Part shown: positions 54,716-63,089 of the stretch, piece by piece
Layout of the letters: each line of letters starts with the position of its first letter
How positions within the stretch are numbered: position 1 is the first letter of the stretch
NCBI RefSeq assembly: GCF_002995785.1
Contig: NZ_PVXO01000044.1
Coordinates: 62,001 to 126,000 of the forward strand
DNA length: 64,000 bases
Reading direction: 5' to 3'
Source of the DNA: Clostridium liquoris
Lineage (GTDB): Bacteria; Bacillota; Clostridia; Clostridiales; Clostridiaceae
Notes under the pieces: generated by a model
Database searches by the model: none
Told to the model about the DNA's origin: nothing
What the model saw: only the letters and a program-made list of their open reading frames with translations
Program-made: the position numbers and the translations under genes

Positions 54716-56266
54716 TTACATCAACCTTCCTATTTTATCTTCTACCAATTCAATTATCCTTCCTGAATGTATTAAATCCCTTAAAGTATTTATGTGTGGA
54801 TAAAGAAAAATATCTTCTTCCATTAGAGGTACTGTCAATGCAATTTCATCTAGTACTGCCTTGGAAGCTTTCCCTGGTGATAATTTTTTATCAATGAATT
54901 GATGAGCCTGGAATACGGATAAAAGTTCTATTGCTAATATAAATTCAAGTTTATCTACAACTTGTCTTGATTTTTTACAGGCATTATATCCCATAGCTAC
55001 ATAATCTTCTTGATTTCCGCAAGTTGGTATTCCATCTACTGTTGCGGGATGAGATAAAATTTTCATATCATTTAATAAACCTGCCTGAGTATATTGAGGA
55101 ATCATTAATCCGGAATTTAGCCCTGGCTTTTTTATAAGAAACCAGGGATACTCGGAAATACTGCCATCTACTAATCTATTGTTTCTACGTTCTGACATTT
55201 TTCCAAGCATAGTGGCTGCAATACAAGCAGAATCCATTTCTATGCCTACATAGGATGAATCCGCATTACACCCTGATATAGCTTCCCCGTCATCACCTTC
55301 TGGCCAAATAATTGGGTTATCGCAGCAGGAATTCATTTCTATTTCTACAGTTTTCAAAGCATCTTTTAATGTTTTCTTTGCAGCTCCATGTAGTTGTGGT
55401 ATACACCTAAGTGACAATGCATCCTGAAGGCGATAATCTTTAAAATGCTTTGCAATTTCTGAATCCTGAAGTATTCTTCTTACATTACTAGCTGTTTTTG
55501 ACTGCTCATCATGAGGGCGCACCTTCATTAAACGTTCATCAAAGGCTTTAACCGTACCTTTTAAAACTTCTAATGTCATAGCTCCTATTATATCCGAAGT
55601 TTTTGCTGCATTCAACATATCATATAATGCCAAAGAAGCAATTGCTGTTACAGAAGTGGTTCCTGAAACAAGTATTAATCCCTCTTTGGAAGATAGTACT
55701 GTTGGTTTTAAACCTGCCATTTCTAACACTTCTTTAGAACTTCTGAGCTGTCCTTTAAAATATGCCTTTCCCTCTCCAATTAATACTAAAGCCATATGTG
55801 CTTCTGGAGAAAGATATCCTACAGATCCTTCTTTAGGTGCAAATGGGGTAATTCCTAAATTTAAAAATTGTCTATACATCTCCATTGTTTCTATACGTGC
55901 CCCAGAAAATCCTTGTCCTACATTTTGAAGTACCATAAGCATAGTGCCTCTAACTTCTTCAATTGATAAAGGATCCCCAACTGATGTTGAATGTGATAGT
56001 ATTATATTTCTTTGAAGTTTTGAAGCATCTTCCTCAGATATTACCTCTGTGCAAAGTGCACCAAATCCTGTGGTAATACCATACATAACTCTTCCTTCTT
56101 TAACCCATTTTTCTACAAGCTTACGGGATTTTTTTACTCTTTCACAATACTCCTCTGAAAATTCAACCTTAGCTCCAAAACGGGCTACAGCAACAAATTC
56201 TTCTATATTAATTTTGCCTCCAAGAACAACCTTTTTTATATTTTTAGCACATAAATTATCCGTCAA
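54716..56266 (-). CDS. HAL/PAL-superfamily lyase lacking the MIO motif; probable ergothionase
   Basis: 516 residues, full length for histidine ammonia-lyase. YGITTGFGALC near 62 and the C-terminal core are clear. The place where HAL has GSVGASGDLAPLSHMAL reads GSVGYLSPEAHMAL (147-160): the Ala-Ser-Gly that forms the MIO group is gone. Ergothionase (trimethylamine release from ergothioneine) is known to belong to this superfamily without MIO. The adjacent BCCT carrier imports trimethylammonium betaines, as ergothioneine is. The assignment is by inference; other betaine or aromatic lyase substrates are possible. Confidence 0.75.
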   Translation of the reverse strand: MTDNLCAKNIKKVVLGGKINIEEFVAVARFGAKVEFSEEYCERVKKSRKLVEKWVKEGRVMYGITTGFGALCTEVISEEDASKLQRNIILSHSTSVGDPLSIEEVRGTMLMVLQNVGQGFSGARIETMEMYRQFLNLGITPFAPKEGSVGYLSPEAHMALVLIGEGKAYFKGQLRSSKEVLEMAGLKPTVLSSKEGLILVSGTTSVTAIASLALYDMLNAAKTSDIIGAMTLEVLKGTVKAFDERLMKVRPHDEQSKTASNVRRILQDSEIAKHFKDYRLQDALSLRCIPQLHGAAKKTLKDALKTVEIEMNSCCDNPIIWPEGDDGEAISGCNADSSYVGIEMDSACIAATMLGKMSERRNNRLVDGSISEYPWFLIKKPGLNSGLMIPQYTQAGLLNDMKILSHPATVDGIPTCGNQEDYVAMGYNACKKSRQVVDKLEFILAIELLSVFQAHQFIDKKLSPGKASKAVLDEIALTVPLMEEDIFLYPHINTLRDLIHSGRIIELVEDKIGRLM

Positions 56267-56324
56267 TGTCTTTTCCTCCTCACATTATATAGAAAATTTT
56301 AACTTCTTGACATGTCTTCTATAA

Positions 56325-57872
56325 CTATTGCTCTATATCATCAATGAAAAACATTTTAATTGATGAAATTACCTGCAGTGTAAATATGAATAACACCATG
56401 AAGCCGCCTGCCGCCGCTAAGTATTTAACTCCATCGACTCCTTGCTCACCGCCTCCATATGCCACCATAAAGAATGCTATAGCTCCAATTGAAACACCCC
56501 ATAATATTTTCTGCCAAAGAGGGGGTTCTTCATCATGTTTTGATCCTTCCATGCATAAGGATGCAATGGTTGTAGTCATAGCGTCTGCTGATGTAGCAAA
56601 TGAAATAATTAAGGTTAACATTACAACAGGTACTATTATAGCCCCTAAAGGAAGGTTCCCTAAAAAGGTCCATAAGCCTGATACTGCCCCATTTTGTTTT
56701 ATAGTGGATATTAAATTAATTTTTCCACTCTGCTGCCACTTAATAGCAGTAGATCCCCATATTCCAAACCATACAATACTAAAAGTTGAAGGTAATACCC
56801 AATTGATTATCATAAATTGACGAATAGTTCTTCCATAGGATATCATAGCAAGGAAAATTCCCATAAGTGGTGCATATGCAATCCATATAGCCCAATCATA
56901 TAGTGTCCACCACATAACCAATGCTTCTCCGCCAATATCGCCTGGATCAAGTCCCCACTGCCAAAAGTTTTGAAGCCAATATCCAAGCCCAGATGTAGAG
57001 GTTCTACAAATGTATATAGTAGGTCCAATAATGAATAAGAAAATCAATAAAAAATAAAATATCTTTGAGTTAAAATCTGCTAGCCATTTAATTCCCTTAT
57101 CTATACCTGAAGATGATGCAACAGTAAATGTAGCTGTTATTAAAATTGATAATATCAACCAAACAATTGGTCCCTGTTTAATTCCATAAGAAATCTCCAA
57201 TCCAGATCCTACCAATGCTAATCCTGCTCCAAGAGAAGACGCTAATCCTAACGCCATAGCTAAAAGTGATAAAGTATCAATAATATTGGGCCATATTCCC
57301 TTAGTAACCTTTTCACCAAATAAAGGTATTAATGTTGATGTTACAGATAATGGTTTCTTTTTATTAAAATACATGTATGCTACTATTAATCCACACAAAG
57401 AATACATAGCATATGGTATAAAGCTCCAATTATAAAAGCAACGTGCTATGGAATAAATTGCTGCCATAGGGGTACCTGGTTGTACCCCGGTATTTGCCAT
57501 TTCCCCATATATATTTCCAAAATAAATAATAGGTTCATTAACTCCATATGTAATAATTCCTGTGGCGATTCCACCAGTGAGCGCCATGGCGAACCATGTT
57601 GGAAAGGAAAACTTAGGTTTTGCATCTGCTCCACCAAAACGTATTTTACCTAATTTTGAAAAAGTTATTATAGCTACTATAAATAGTGCTACAATAGATA
57701 CCAATTGATATAACCATCCAAAGCTTTCAAGTGACCATGTAAAAGTGCTTTTTGCCACATCAGTTAAAGCTTTATTATTAAAAATGCCTAAACATGCTGA
57801 CCCTCCAACTACTATAAATGCTGGCCAAAATACACCTTTTCGGACTTTTTTAAAATTAGCTTCTTTTAACAT
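56325..57872 (-). CDS. BCCT-family betaine/choline/carnitine-type transporter
   Basis: 515 residues, 12 membrane helices. GVNEPIIYFGN and WWTLYDWAIWIAYAPLMG (near 325-342) with SYGRTIRQF are the family core; aromatic residues of the quaternary-amine box are present. It imports a trimethylammonium compound with H+ or Na+ or by exchange. AAGGAGG before the ATG. A -24/-12 promoter lies 50 bases upstream. The lyase gene follows after 58 bases. Confidence 0.9.
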   Translation of the reverse strand: MLKEANFKKVRKGVFWPAFIVVGGSACLGIFNNKALTDVAKSTFTWSLESFGWLYQLVSIVALFIVAIITFSKLGKIRFGGADAKPKFSFPTWFAMALTGGIATGIITYGVNEPIIYFGNIYGEMANTGVQPGTPMAAIYSIARCFYNWSFIPYAMYSLCGLIVAYMYFNKKKPLSVTSTLIPLFGEKVTKGIWPNIIDTLSLLAMALGLASSLGAGLALVGSGLEISYGIKQGPIVWLILSILITATFTVASSSGIDKGIKWLADFNSKIFYFLLIFLFIIGPTIYICRTSTSGLGYWLQNFWQWGLDPGDIGGEALVMWWTLYDWAIWIAYAPLMGIFLAMISYGRTIRQFMIINWVLPSTFSIVWFGIWGSTAIKWQQSGKINLISTIKQNGAVSGLWTFLGNLPLGAIIVPVVMLTLIISFATSADAMTTTIASLCMEGSKHDEEPPLWQKILWGVSIGAIAFFMVAYGGGEQGVDGVKYLAAAGGFMVLFIFTLQVISSIKMFFIDDIEQ

Positions 57873-57920
57873 TTAATCTCCTCCTTATTTTTTATTATTA
57901 AACGGTTTCATTTATTATAT

Positions 57921-57936
57921 AGCAAACTTCATGCCA
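57921..57936 (-). promoter_or_regulatory. sigma-54 (-24/-12) promoter of the BCCT-lyase operon
   Basis: On the minus strand TGGCATG-AAGT-TTGCT with exact GG-N10-GC spacing, about 37 bases before the expected leader end. It is almost identical to the abfD promoter core. Confidence 0.8.
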
Positions 57937-58055
57937 TTAAATCTTTGTATTGCTCAAAGCATTGAAAACACTTATGTTACATTCATTAGTTGATTTTATG
58001 CTTTATTATAAAATTGTTTATTTACTAAGTTTTCAATAAATTCCGACTAAATTGC

Positions 58056-58072
58056 TGCAAAATTATTTTGCA
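58056..58072. promoter_or_regulatory. Candidate enhancer palindrome for the BCCT regulator
   Basis: TGCAAAAT-T-ATTTTGCA is a perfect palindrome with 8-base arms, about 125 bases upstream of the -12 element. It lies between the regulator gene and the BCCT promoter. Likely the activator binding site. Confidence 0.5.
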
Positions 58073-58107
58073 TTTATCCTGCTAATGTTGTAAACACACG
58101 AAAAAAA

Positions 58108-58128
58108 GGTGCTAAATATTTTAGCACC
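58108..58128 (-). terminator. Terminator of the sigma-54 regulator gene
   Basis: GGTGCTAAA pairs with TTTAGCACC around a 3-base loop; seven T follow on the minus strand. Confidence 0.85.
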
Positions 58129-58146
58129 ATGCAACATTTTTTTGCA

Positions 58147-59796
58147 CTATCCATCACATATTCCCAATTTTTTCATTCTATATTGCAAACTCTGTCTTCT
58201 CATTCCCAATACTTTTGCACTTTGAGTAATATTACCTTTATTCAATTCAAGGGTTTCTATTATTATTTCCTTTTCAACTCTCTCCATCCTCTCTTCAAAT
58301 GTACCTGAATTTATTAATGGAAAAAACTTTTTATTAGTAACCTTAGTTATTTTATGTGAAACAAATTTTGATGAGCGCAAATAATCTGGTAAATTATCAT
58401 ATTCTAAAATTGTTTCATCTTCTTGTGCATGATTAAAAGCATATTCAATAACATTTTGTAATTCTCTTATATTACCTGGCCAATCATACATGAGTAATGT
58501 ATCAAATACCTTTTTATCAATATTCATTTGCTTTCTGTTATATTCCTTACATAGCTGCTTTAAAAAATGTTTTGATAAAATAGGTATGTCTTCCTTTCTA
58601 TCCTTTAAAGGAGGTATATCAATTTTAATAGTTGAAATTCTATAATAAAAATCCTTTCTAATTTTTTGCTGATTCATAAGTTCATAAAGGTCTTCATTTG
58701 ATGCAGTTATTATTCTTACATCACATTTAATGTATTTACTCCCCCCTATTCTTCTAAAACGCTTTTCTTGTAATACCCTTAGAAGTTTGGTCTGCATATC
58801 AATACTAATTGAATTGACTTCATCTAAAAAAAGGGTACCTTCATTAGCCATTTCAAAGAATCCTTTTTTTGAAACACTTCCTGTAAAAGCTCCCTTTTCT
58901 GTACCAAAAAACATACTTTCAAATAGATTACTTGGAATAGCCCCACAATTGATATCAATAAAAGGCTTGTGCCTTCTTGGACTAAAGGAATGTATACTTT
59001 GGGCTATCAGCTCTTTTCCTGTGCCTGTGGCTCCTACAATTAGAATACTGGAATTGGTTAATGAAACTTTTTTAGCAAAATGTATAACATCTTCCATGTT
59101 CTTAGAGGAATGTATAATATCTTCAAATGTATATAAATGATTTTCAACCTCTGGCTGCTTATCTTCCACATAGTTTTCTAAATTTAAAGTCCTATTTTTA
59201 ATATTTTTCAATACAGATAAATCACTTTCAAAAACAACAGCACCATACAAATTACCATCTATTTTCAATGGATATCCTGAATTGATTGTAGTTAGCATAT
59301 TTCCATTCCTCATTTTGAAACGATCGCATCTATTATGAACAGCTTGTTGGGTTCTCAAAACTGTTAACACTGTACTGTACTTTTCCTCTACATCATAAAT
59401 ATCTAGTAAATGTTTTCTTTTAAAATCATCTTTTTTATAACATTCTAAAATTTCACTAGCTGGATTTGCATATAAAAAATATCCATTACGGTCATAAATT
59501 TGTATGCCTTCAGCTACCTGTTTTATGGTTTGCTCATAAAAATTCAATAACATGGCATCTTGGCTGAAATATAATGAATATCCGTTTTCATCTTTTATGA
59601 TTTGATATTTAAAAAATGTATTTTGAATTTCTACTATTCCACCATTTGGATTAATACAGGTATTTAATACATAGTCTATTTTTTTACCTATGCTATCATT
59701 CCACATACTATTTTCAAACCAGCTTTTAAATTCACCAATAGGGATTATTTTTTTTAGTATAAATTCATCATCAGTTTTAAATATCATATCAATCAT
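58147..59796 (-). CDS. Sigma-54-dependent activator of the BCCT-lyase operon
   Basis: 549 residues. An N-terminal sensory region with a PAS domain (GIQIYDRNGYFLYANPASE near 98-116), then AAA+ with GATGTGKEL, GTLFLDEVNS and RRIGG, and a Fis-type HTH (GNITQSAKVLGMRRQSLQYRM). The sigma-54 contact loop reads GAFTGS instead of GAFTGA. Start at 59796 is set by GGAGG 11 bases upstream; 59814 is the alternative. It is the obvious regulator of the next operon. Confidence 0.9.
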   Translation of the reverse strand: MIDMIFKTDDEFILKKIIPIGEFKSWFENSMWNDSIGKKIDYVLNTCINPNGGIVEIQNTFFKYQIIKDENGYSLYFSQDAMLLNFYEQTIKQVAEGIQIYDRNGYFLYANPASEILECYKKDDFKRKHLLDIYDVEEKYSTVLTVLRTQQAVHNRCDRFKMRNGNMLTTINSGYPLKIDGNLYGAVVFESDLSVLKNIKNRTLNLENYVEDKQPEVENHLYTFEDIIHSSKNMEDVIHFAKKVSLTNSSILIVGATGTGKELIAQSIHSFSPRRHKPFIDINCGAIPSNLFESMFFGTEKGAFTGSVSKKGFFEMANEGTLFLDEVNSISIDMQTKLLRVLQEKRFRRIGGSKYIKCDVRIITASNEDLYELMNQQKIRKDFYYRISTIKIDIPPLKDRKEDIPILSKHFLKQLCKEYNRKQMNIDKKVFDTLLMYDWPGNIRELQNVIEYAFNHAQEDETILEYDNLPDYLRSSKFVSHKITKVTNKKFFPLINSGTFEERMERVEKEIIIETLELNKGNITQSAKVLGMRRQSLQYRMKKLGICDG

Positions 59797-59844
59797 ACCA
59801 AATCTAACCTCCATTTATTTATATCTTTAGACAAATTATATCAT

Positions 59845-59884
59845 AAAAAGGTTCTATGCTTAATATTTCGCATAGAACCTTTTT
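59845..59884 (-). terminator. Terminator of hcp
   Basis: AAAAAGGTTCTATGC pairs over 15 bases with GCATAGAACCTTTTT; further T and A runs lie on both sides. It closes the hcp unit. Confidence 0.85.
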
Positions 59885-59893
59885 TTATTATTA

Positions 59894-61606
59894 TTATTCT
59901 AAGAACATTTTTATATCGTCATCTGCATTAGTTATTCCGCTGATTCCAAAATTCTTAACTAAAACATTGGCTACATTTGGGGATAAGAAGGCTGGTAAAG
60001 TTGGCCCTAAGTGAATATTCTTAACTCCTAAATGTAATAATGCAAGCAATACTATTACAGCTTTTTGCTCATACCATGCAATGTTATAAACTATTGGTAA
60101 TTCATTTATATCTTCTAATCCGAATATTTCTTTTAATTTTAATGCTATAAGTGCTAATGAATATGAATCATTACATTGTCCTGCATCTAGTACCCTTGGA
60201 ATTCCTCCAATGTCACCTAAATTTAACTTGTTATATTTATATTTAGCACATCCTGCTGTTAAAATTACTGTATCCTTTGGAAGCTTCTCAGCAAATTCTG
60301 TATAGTAATTTCTGCTCTTAGCTCTTCCATCACAACCTGCCATAACAAAGAATTTCTTTATTGCTCCACTTTTTACTGCTTCAACAATTTTGTCTGCTAA
60401 TGCAAATACTTGATTGTGGGCAAATCCACCTATTATTTCTCCTTTTTCTATTTCAGTTGGAGGTGCACATTTTTTAGCATGTTCAATTATAGCTGAGAAA
60501 TCTTTTTCTCCTTTTTCATTAGCTTCTATGTGCTTTAATCCTTCAAATCCTACAACACCTGTTGTATAAACTCTATTCTTATATGAATCCTTTGGAGGGA
60601 CTAAGCAGTTTGTTGTCATAAGAATTGGTCCATTAAACTTTTCAAATTCTTCAGTTTGCTTCCACCAAGCATTTCCGTAGTTTCCTGCAAAGTGTGAATA
60701 TTTCTTAAATGCTGGATAGTAGTGAGCTGGTAGCATTTCACTGTGAGTATATACATCTACTCCAGTTCCTTCTGTTTGTTTTAATAACTGCTCCAAATCC
60801 TTTAAGTCATGTCCGCTTATTAAGATACCTGGGTTATTTCTAACTCCTATATTAACTTTTGTTATCTCTGGATTTCCATAACTTTCGGTATTGGCTTTAT
60901 CTAGTAATGCCATACCATCTACCCCATACTTACCAGTTTCCAATGTTAGAGCCACTAAATCATTAACTGTTAAAGTATCATCTAATGTAGCTGCTAATGC
61001 TTTATATATAAATCCATGTATTTCATCGCTATCATATCCTAACTGATGAGCATGGCTAATGTATGCAGATAACCCTTTTAAACCATAAGTAATAAGTTCT
61101 CTTAGGGATCTTATATCTTCATCTTCGGTTGCTAATACTCCAATTGTCTCTGCTTTTTTATTAAATTCTTCCACATTATCGGCAAACAAAGCAGCTGCAT
61201 CTGGAAGTTTATCTTCTTCTTCTCTCTTTAATCCAGCAAATGAAAGCATCTTCTTTAACCAGTTTTCATTTGAATTTGATTTTCCTAATTCTCCTCCTGC
61301 TTTAATAACCTGCTGTTTTAATTCTTCTCTTAATTGTAAGCCTTTTTTAATTCTTTCTATAAATACATCTCTATCAAAGTTAGCATTGGTTATAGTAGCA
61401 AATAAACTTTCCATTACAAATTTATCTACCTCTTTATTTACAATGCCAATTTCTCTTCCTTTAGCACCATATACTGATATTCCTTTTAATATATATATCA
61501 ATAAATCTTGTGCCTTTGCTAAGTCCTCAGTCTTGCCACATACTCCTTTTATTGTGCATCCTTTGCAGCCTGCAGTTTCTTGACATTGATAACAAAACAT
61601 ACTCAT
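59894..61606 (-). CDS. hcp: Hybrid cluster protein (hydroxylamine reductase)
   Basis: 570 residues. The N-terminal cluster ligands [19 protein letters not shown] lie at 5-23; the hybrid cluster ligands include [32 protein letters not shown] and [12 protein letters not shown]. It reduces NO or hydroxylamine in the cytoplasm. AGGAGG lies before the ATG. A palindrome for a CRP/FNR-type regulator lies upstream. Confidence 0.95.
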   Translation of the reverse strand: MSMFCYQCQETAGCKGCTIKGVCGKTEDLAKAQDLLIYILKGISVYGAKGREIGIVNKEVDKFVMESLFATITNANFDRDVFIERIKKGLQLREELKQQVIKAGGELGKSNSNENWLKKMLSFAGLKREEEDKLPDAAALFADNVEEFNKKAETIGVLATEDEDIRSLRELITYGLKGLSAYISHAHQLGYDSDEIHGFIYKALAATLDDTLTVNDLVALTLETGKYGVDGMALLDKANTESYGNPEITKVNIGVRNNPGILISGHDLKDLEQLLKQTEGTGVDVYTHSEMLPAHYYPAFKKYSHFAGNYGNAWWKQTEEFEKFNGPILMTTNCLVPPKDSYKNRVYTTGVVGFEGLKHIEANEKGEKDFSAIIEHAKKCAPPTEIEKGEIIGGFAHNQVFALADKIVEAVKSGAIKKFFVMAGCDGRAKSRNYYTEFAEKLPKDTVILTAGCAKYKYNKLNLGDIGGIPRVLDAGQCNDSYSLALIALKLKEIFGLEDINELPIVYNIAWYEQKAVIVLLALLHLGVKNIHLGPTLPAFLSPNVANVLVKNFGISGITNADDDIKMFLE

Positions 61607-61715
61607 TATTTATTCCTCCTAAAAATTTATTTTTTATTTTATATTTGAGTTAATTTTATTTTCTATTTATCTCCTGTTTACATTTTAAATTATACTAATT
61701 CAATCTACTTTAATC

Positions 61716-61731
61716 CGTAACAAATGATACG
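61716..61731. promoter_or_regulatory. Candidate HcpR-type operator
   Basis: CGTAACAAATGATACG is a palindrome at 12 of 16 positions (CGTA-CA--TG-TACG), about 110 bases upstream of hcp. The form suits a CRP/FNR-family regulator such as HcpR, which is known to control hcp in anaerobes. Confidence 0.45.
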
Positions 61732-61745
61732 AAAATAAAAGTTTT

Positions 61746-61774
61746 TTGTTAATTTTTAATTATAGTGGTATAAT
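61746..61774 (+). promoter_or_regulatory. sigma-A promoter of the cold-shock gene
   Basis: TTGTTA, 17-base spacer, TATAAT. The transcript would start near 61781 and carry a leader of about 70 bases. Confidence 0.75.
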
Positions 61775-61788
61775 AATAATATAGATAT

Positions 61789-61833
61789 AAAAACACTGTT
61801 GATATAAAAAAATTATCAATAATATTGTGTTTT
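61789..61833 (+). promoter_or_regulatory. Leader hairpin of the cold-shock mRNA
   Basis: AAAACAC pairs with GTGTTTT, and TTGATA with TATCAA inside. The nested stem ends just before the AGGAGG ribosome site. Cold-shock leaders are known to refold with temperature; this function is inferred here. Confidence 0.4.
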
Positions 61834-61851
61834 ACATTAGGAGGTCAATTA

Positions 61852-62055
61852 ATGAAAATAGGAACAGTAAAATGGTTTAATTCAGAAAAAGGTTTTGGTT
61901 TTATCCAGGTTGAAGGAGAAGATGACGTTTTTGTTCATTTCACAGCAATTCAAGGAAACGATGCAAGAAAAAATCTTGAAGAGGGTGAAAAAGTTCAATT
62001 TGATGTAGAAAAAGGACCTAAAGGTCTTCAAGCTGCTAATGTAATAAAATTATAA
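61852..62055 (+). CDS. csp: Cold-shock protein
   Basis: 67 residues, single cold-shock domain. RNP1 is KGFGFI and RNP2 VFVHF; the start [14 protein letters not shown] is typical. It binds single-stranded RNA and melts structure. The ATG at 61852 has AGGAGG 7 bases upstream; longer in-frame starts are rejected. Confidence 0.95.
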   Translation: MKIGTVKWFNSEKGFGFIQVEGEDDVFVHFTAIQGNDARKNLEEGEKVQFDVEKGPKGLQAANVIKL

Positions 62056-62109
62056 TTATTAGTAGATTATAAGATTATAGATTTTAATATATAGACATCA
62101 AATGTTATG

Positions 62110-62132
62110 CCACCTTGACAAAGGTGGTTTTT
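62110..62132 (+). terminator. Terminator of the cold-shock gene
   Basis: CCACCTT pairs with AAGGTGG around GACA, followed by TTTTTA. Confidence 0.85.
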
Positions 62133-62233
62133 ATATTAATTCTGCAAGCCAGGGACTCTGCTTATAGTTGATTTTCACCTAAACTTAATGAATCTCTAAA
62201 TAAAAATAATATAATTATAAGGAGAATAGTGTA

Positions 62234-62779
62234 TTGAAAAAAAATTATAGAATCCAAAAAACAATATCCATGAAACGTTTTATTTCGGAATTAGGAGAAG
62301 ATTTCTCTGAACATATGAAAGATAGATTACTTGAACTTGAAGTAAGATGTGTTTTAACAAGGAAAGAAGATACTTACAGGCTTGATATAAAGCATGTAGA
62401 ACATACAAAATATGATTGTACTTGTGACGAGGAACATGGTTTAAACCCATGTAAAAAGGAATATGTTTACGGGCAATTTATAGTTATTGAAGGGGTATTA
62501 TATTTTTCAGAAGACTGTATAGAAAGTGATGAAGTTATGCAATCACCAATTGTAAATACTATATATAGTTCCTTAAGTGATGAAAATATGATTTGTGATG
62601 AAGGTATTAATGGAAAAAAAGTAGATGATAGTAATATTGATTATGTTATAGATAATATATTAACAGTATGTCCTGAAGTATCTCAAAGATATAAAGATAT
62701 TATGAAAGATATGCTTTCTCATGCTGAACGCAAGTCTGCACATATTTATTCCGCTAGTAAGACTTATGGATATAAATAA
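62234..62779 (+). CDS. Hypothetical protein with acidic Cys/His-containing centre
   Basis: 181 residues; start TTG with GGAG 9 bases upstream. The middle has YDCTCDEEHGLNPCKKEY, with three Cys and one His that could bind a metal. No family recognised; no membrane segment or signal. It ends at a bidirectional terminator shared with the zinc-ribbon gene. Confidence 0.65.
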   Translation: MKKNYRIQKTISMKRFISELGEDFSEHMKDRLLELEVRCVLTRKEDTYRLDIKHVEHTKYDCTCDEEHGLNPCKKEYVYGQFIVIEGVLYFSEDCIESDEVMQSPIVNTIYSSLSDENMICDEGINGKKVDDSNIDYVIDNILTVCPEVSQRYKDIMKDMLSHAERKSAHIYSASKTYGYK

Positions 62780-62809
62780 AATCCTATAGGAATTAACTCC
62801 TATAGGATT
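62780..62809. terminator. Bidirectional terminator
   Basis: AATCCTATAGGA pairs over 12 bases with TCCTATAGGATT around a 6-base loop, with A and T runs on both sides. It lies between two convergent genes. Confidence 0.85.
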
Positions 62810-62822
62810 ATTATTTACTGAA

Positions 62823-62990
62823 TTATCTTCTAAATCCTCTATTGTTATTTTGCTGTTTTCTAGCCTTTCTACATTCTGGACATCTTTGTGGTTCATTTTC
62901 AAATCCCTTTTCCTTGTAAAAAGCCTGCTCTCCTTCAGTAAATACAAATTCCTTATTGCAATCTTTGCAAGTTATGTTCTTATCCGCCAT
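62823..62990 (-). CDS. Small zinc-ribbon protein (copy 2)
   Basis: 55 residues: MADKNITCKDCNKEFVFTEG, FYKEKGFENEPQRCPECRKA and the same QQNNNRGFRR tail as the copy at 48252-48419. CxxC pairs at 8/11 and 37/40. GGAGAAGGG precedes the ATG. The copies differ at only a few positions, mainly near the N-terminus and around the second CxxC. Too short for common gene length cut-offs. Confidence 0.85.
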   Translation of the reverse strand: MADKNITCKDCNKEFVFTEGEQAFYKEKGFENEPQRCPECRKARKQQNNNRGFRR

Positions 62991-63089
62991 TGTAACCCTT
63001 CTCCTTTCCTATATGGTGTTTATAATTATTTTCATTTAATAGTATTACCATTTTTCTAAACATTAAGCATGTTAAAATGTTTCCATTTG

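Noticed and set aside
54716-56266. Ordinary histidine ammonia-lyase (hutH)
   Set aside because: The Ala-Ser-Gly of the MIO group is missing, and no other hut gene is nearby.
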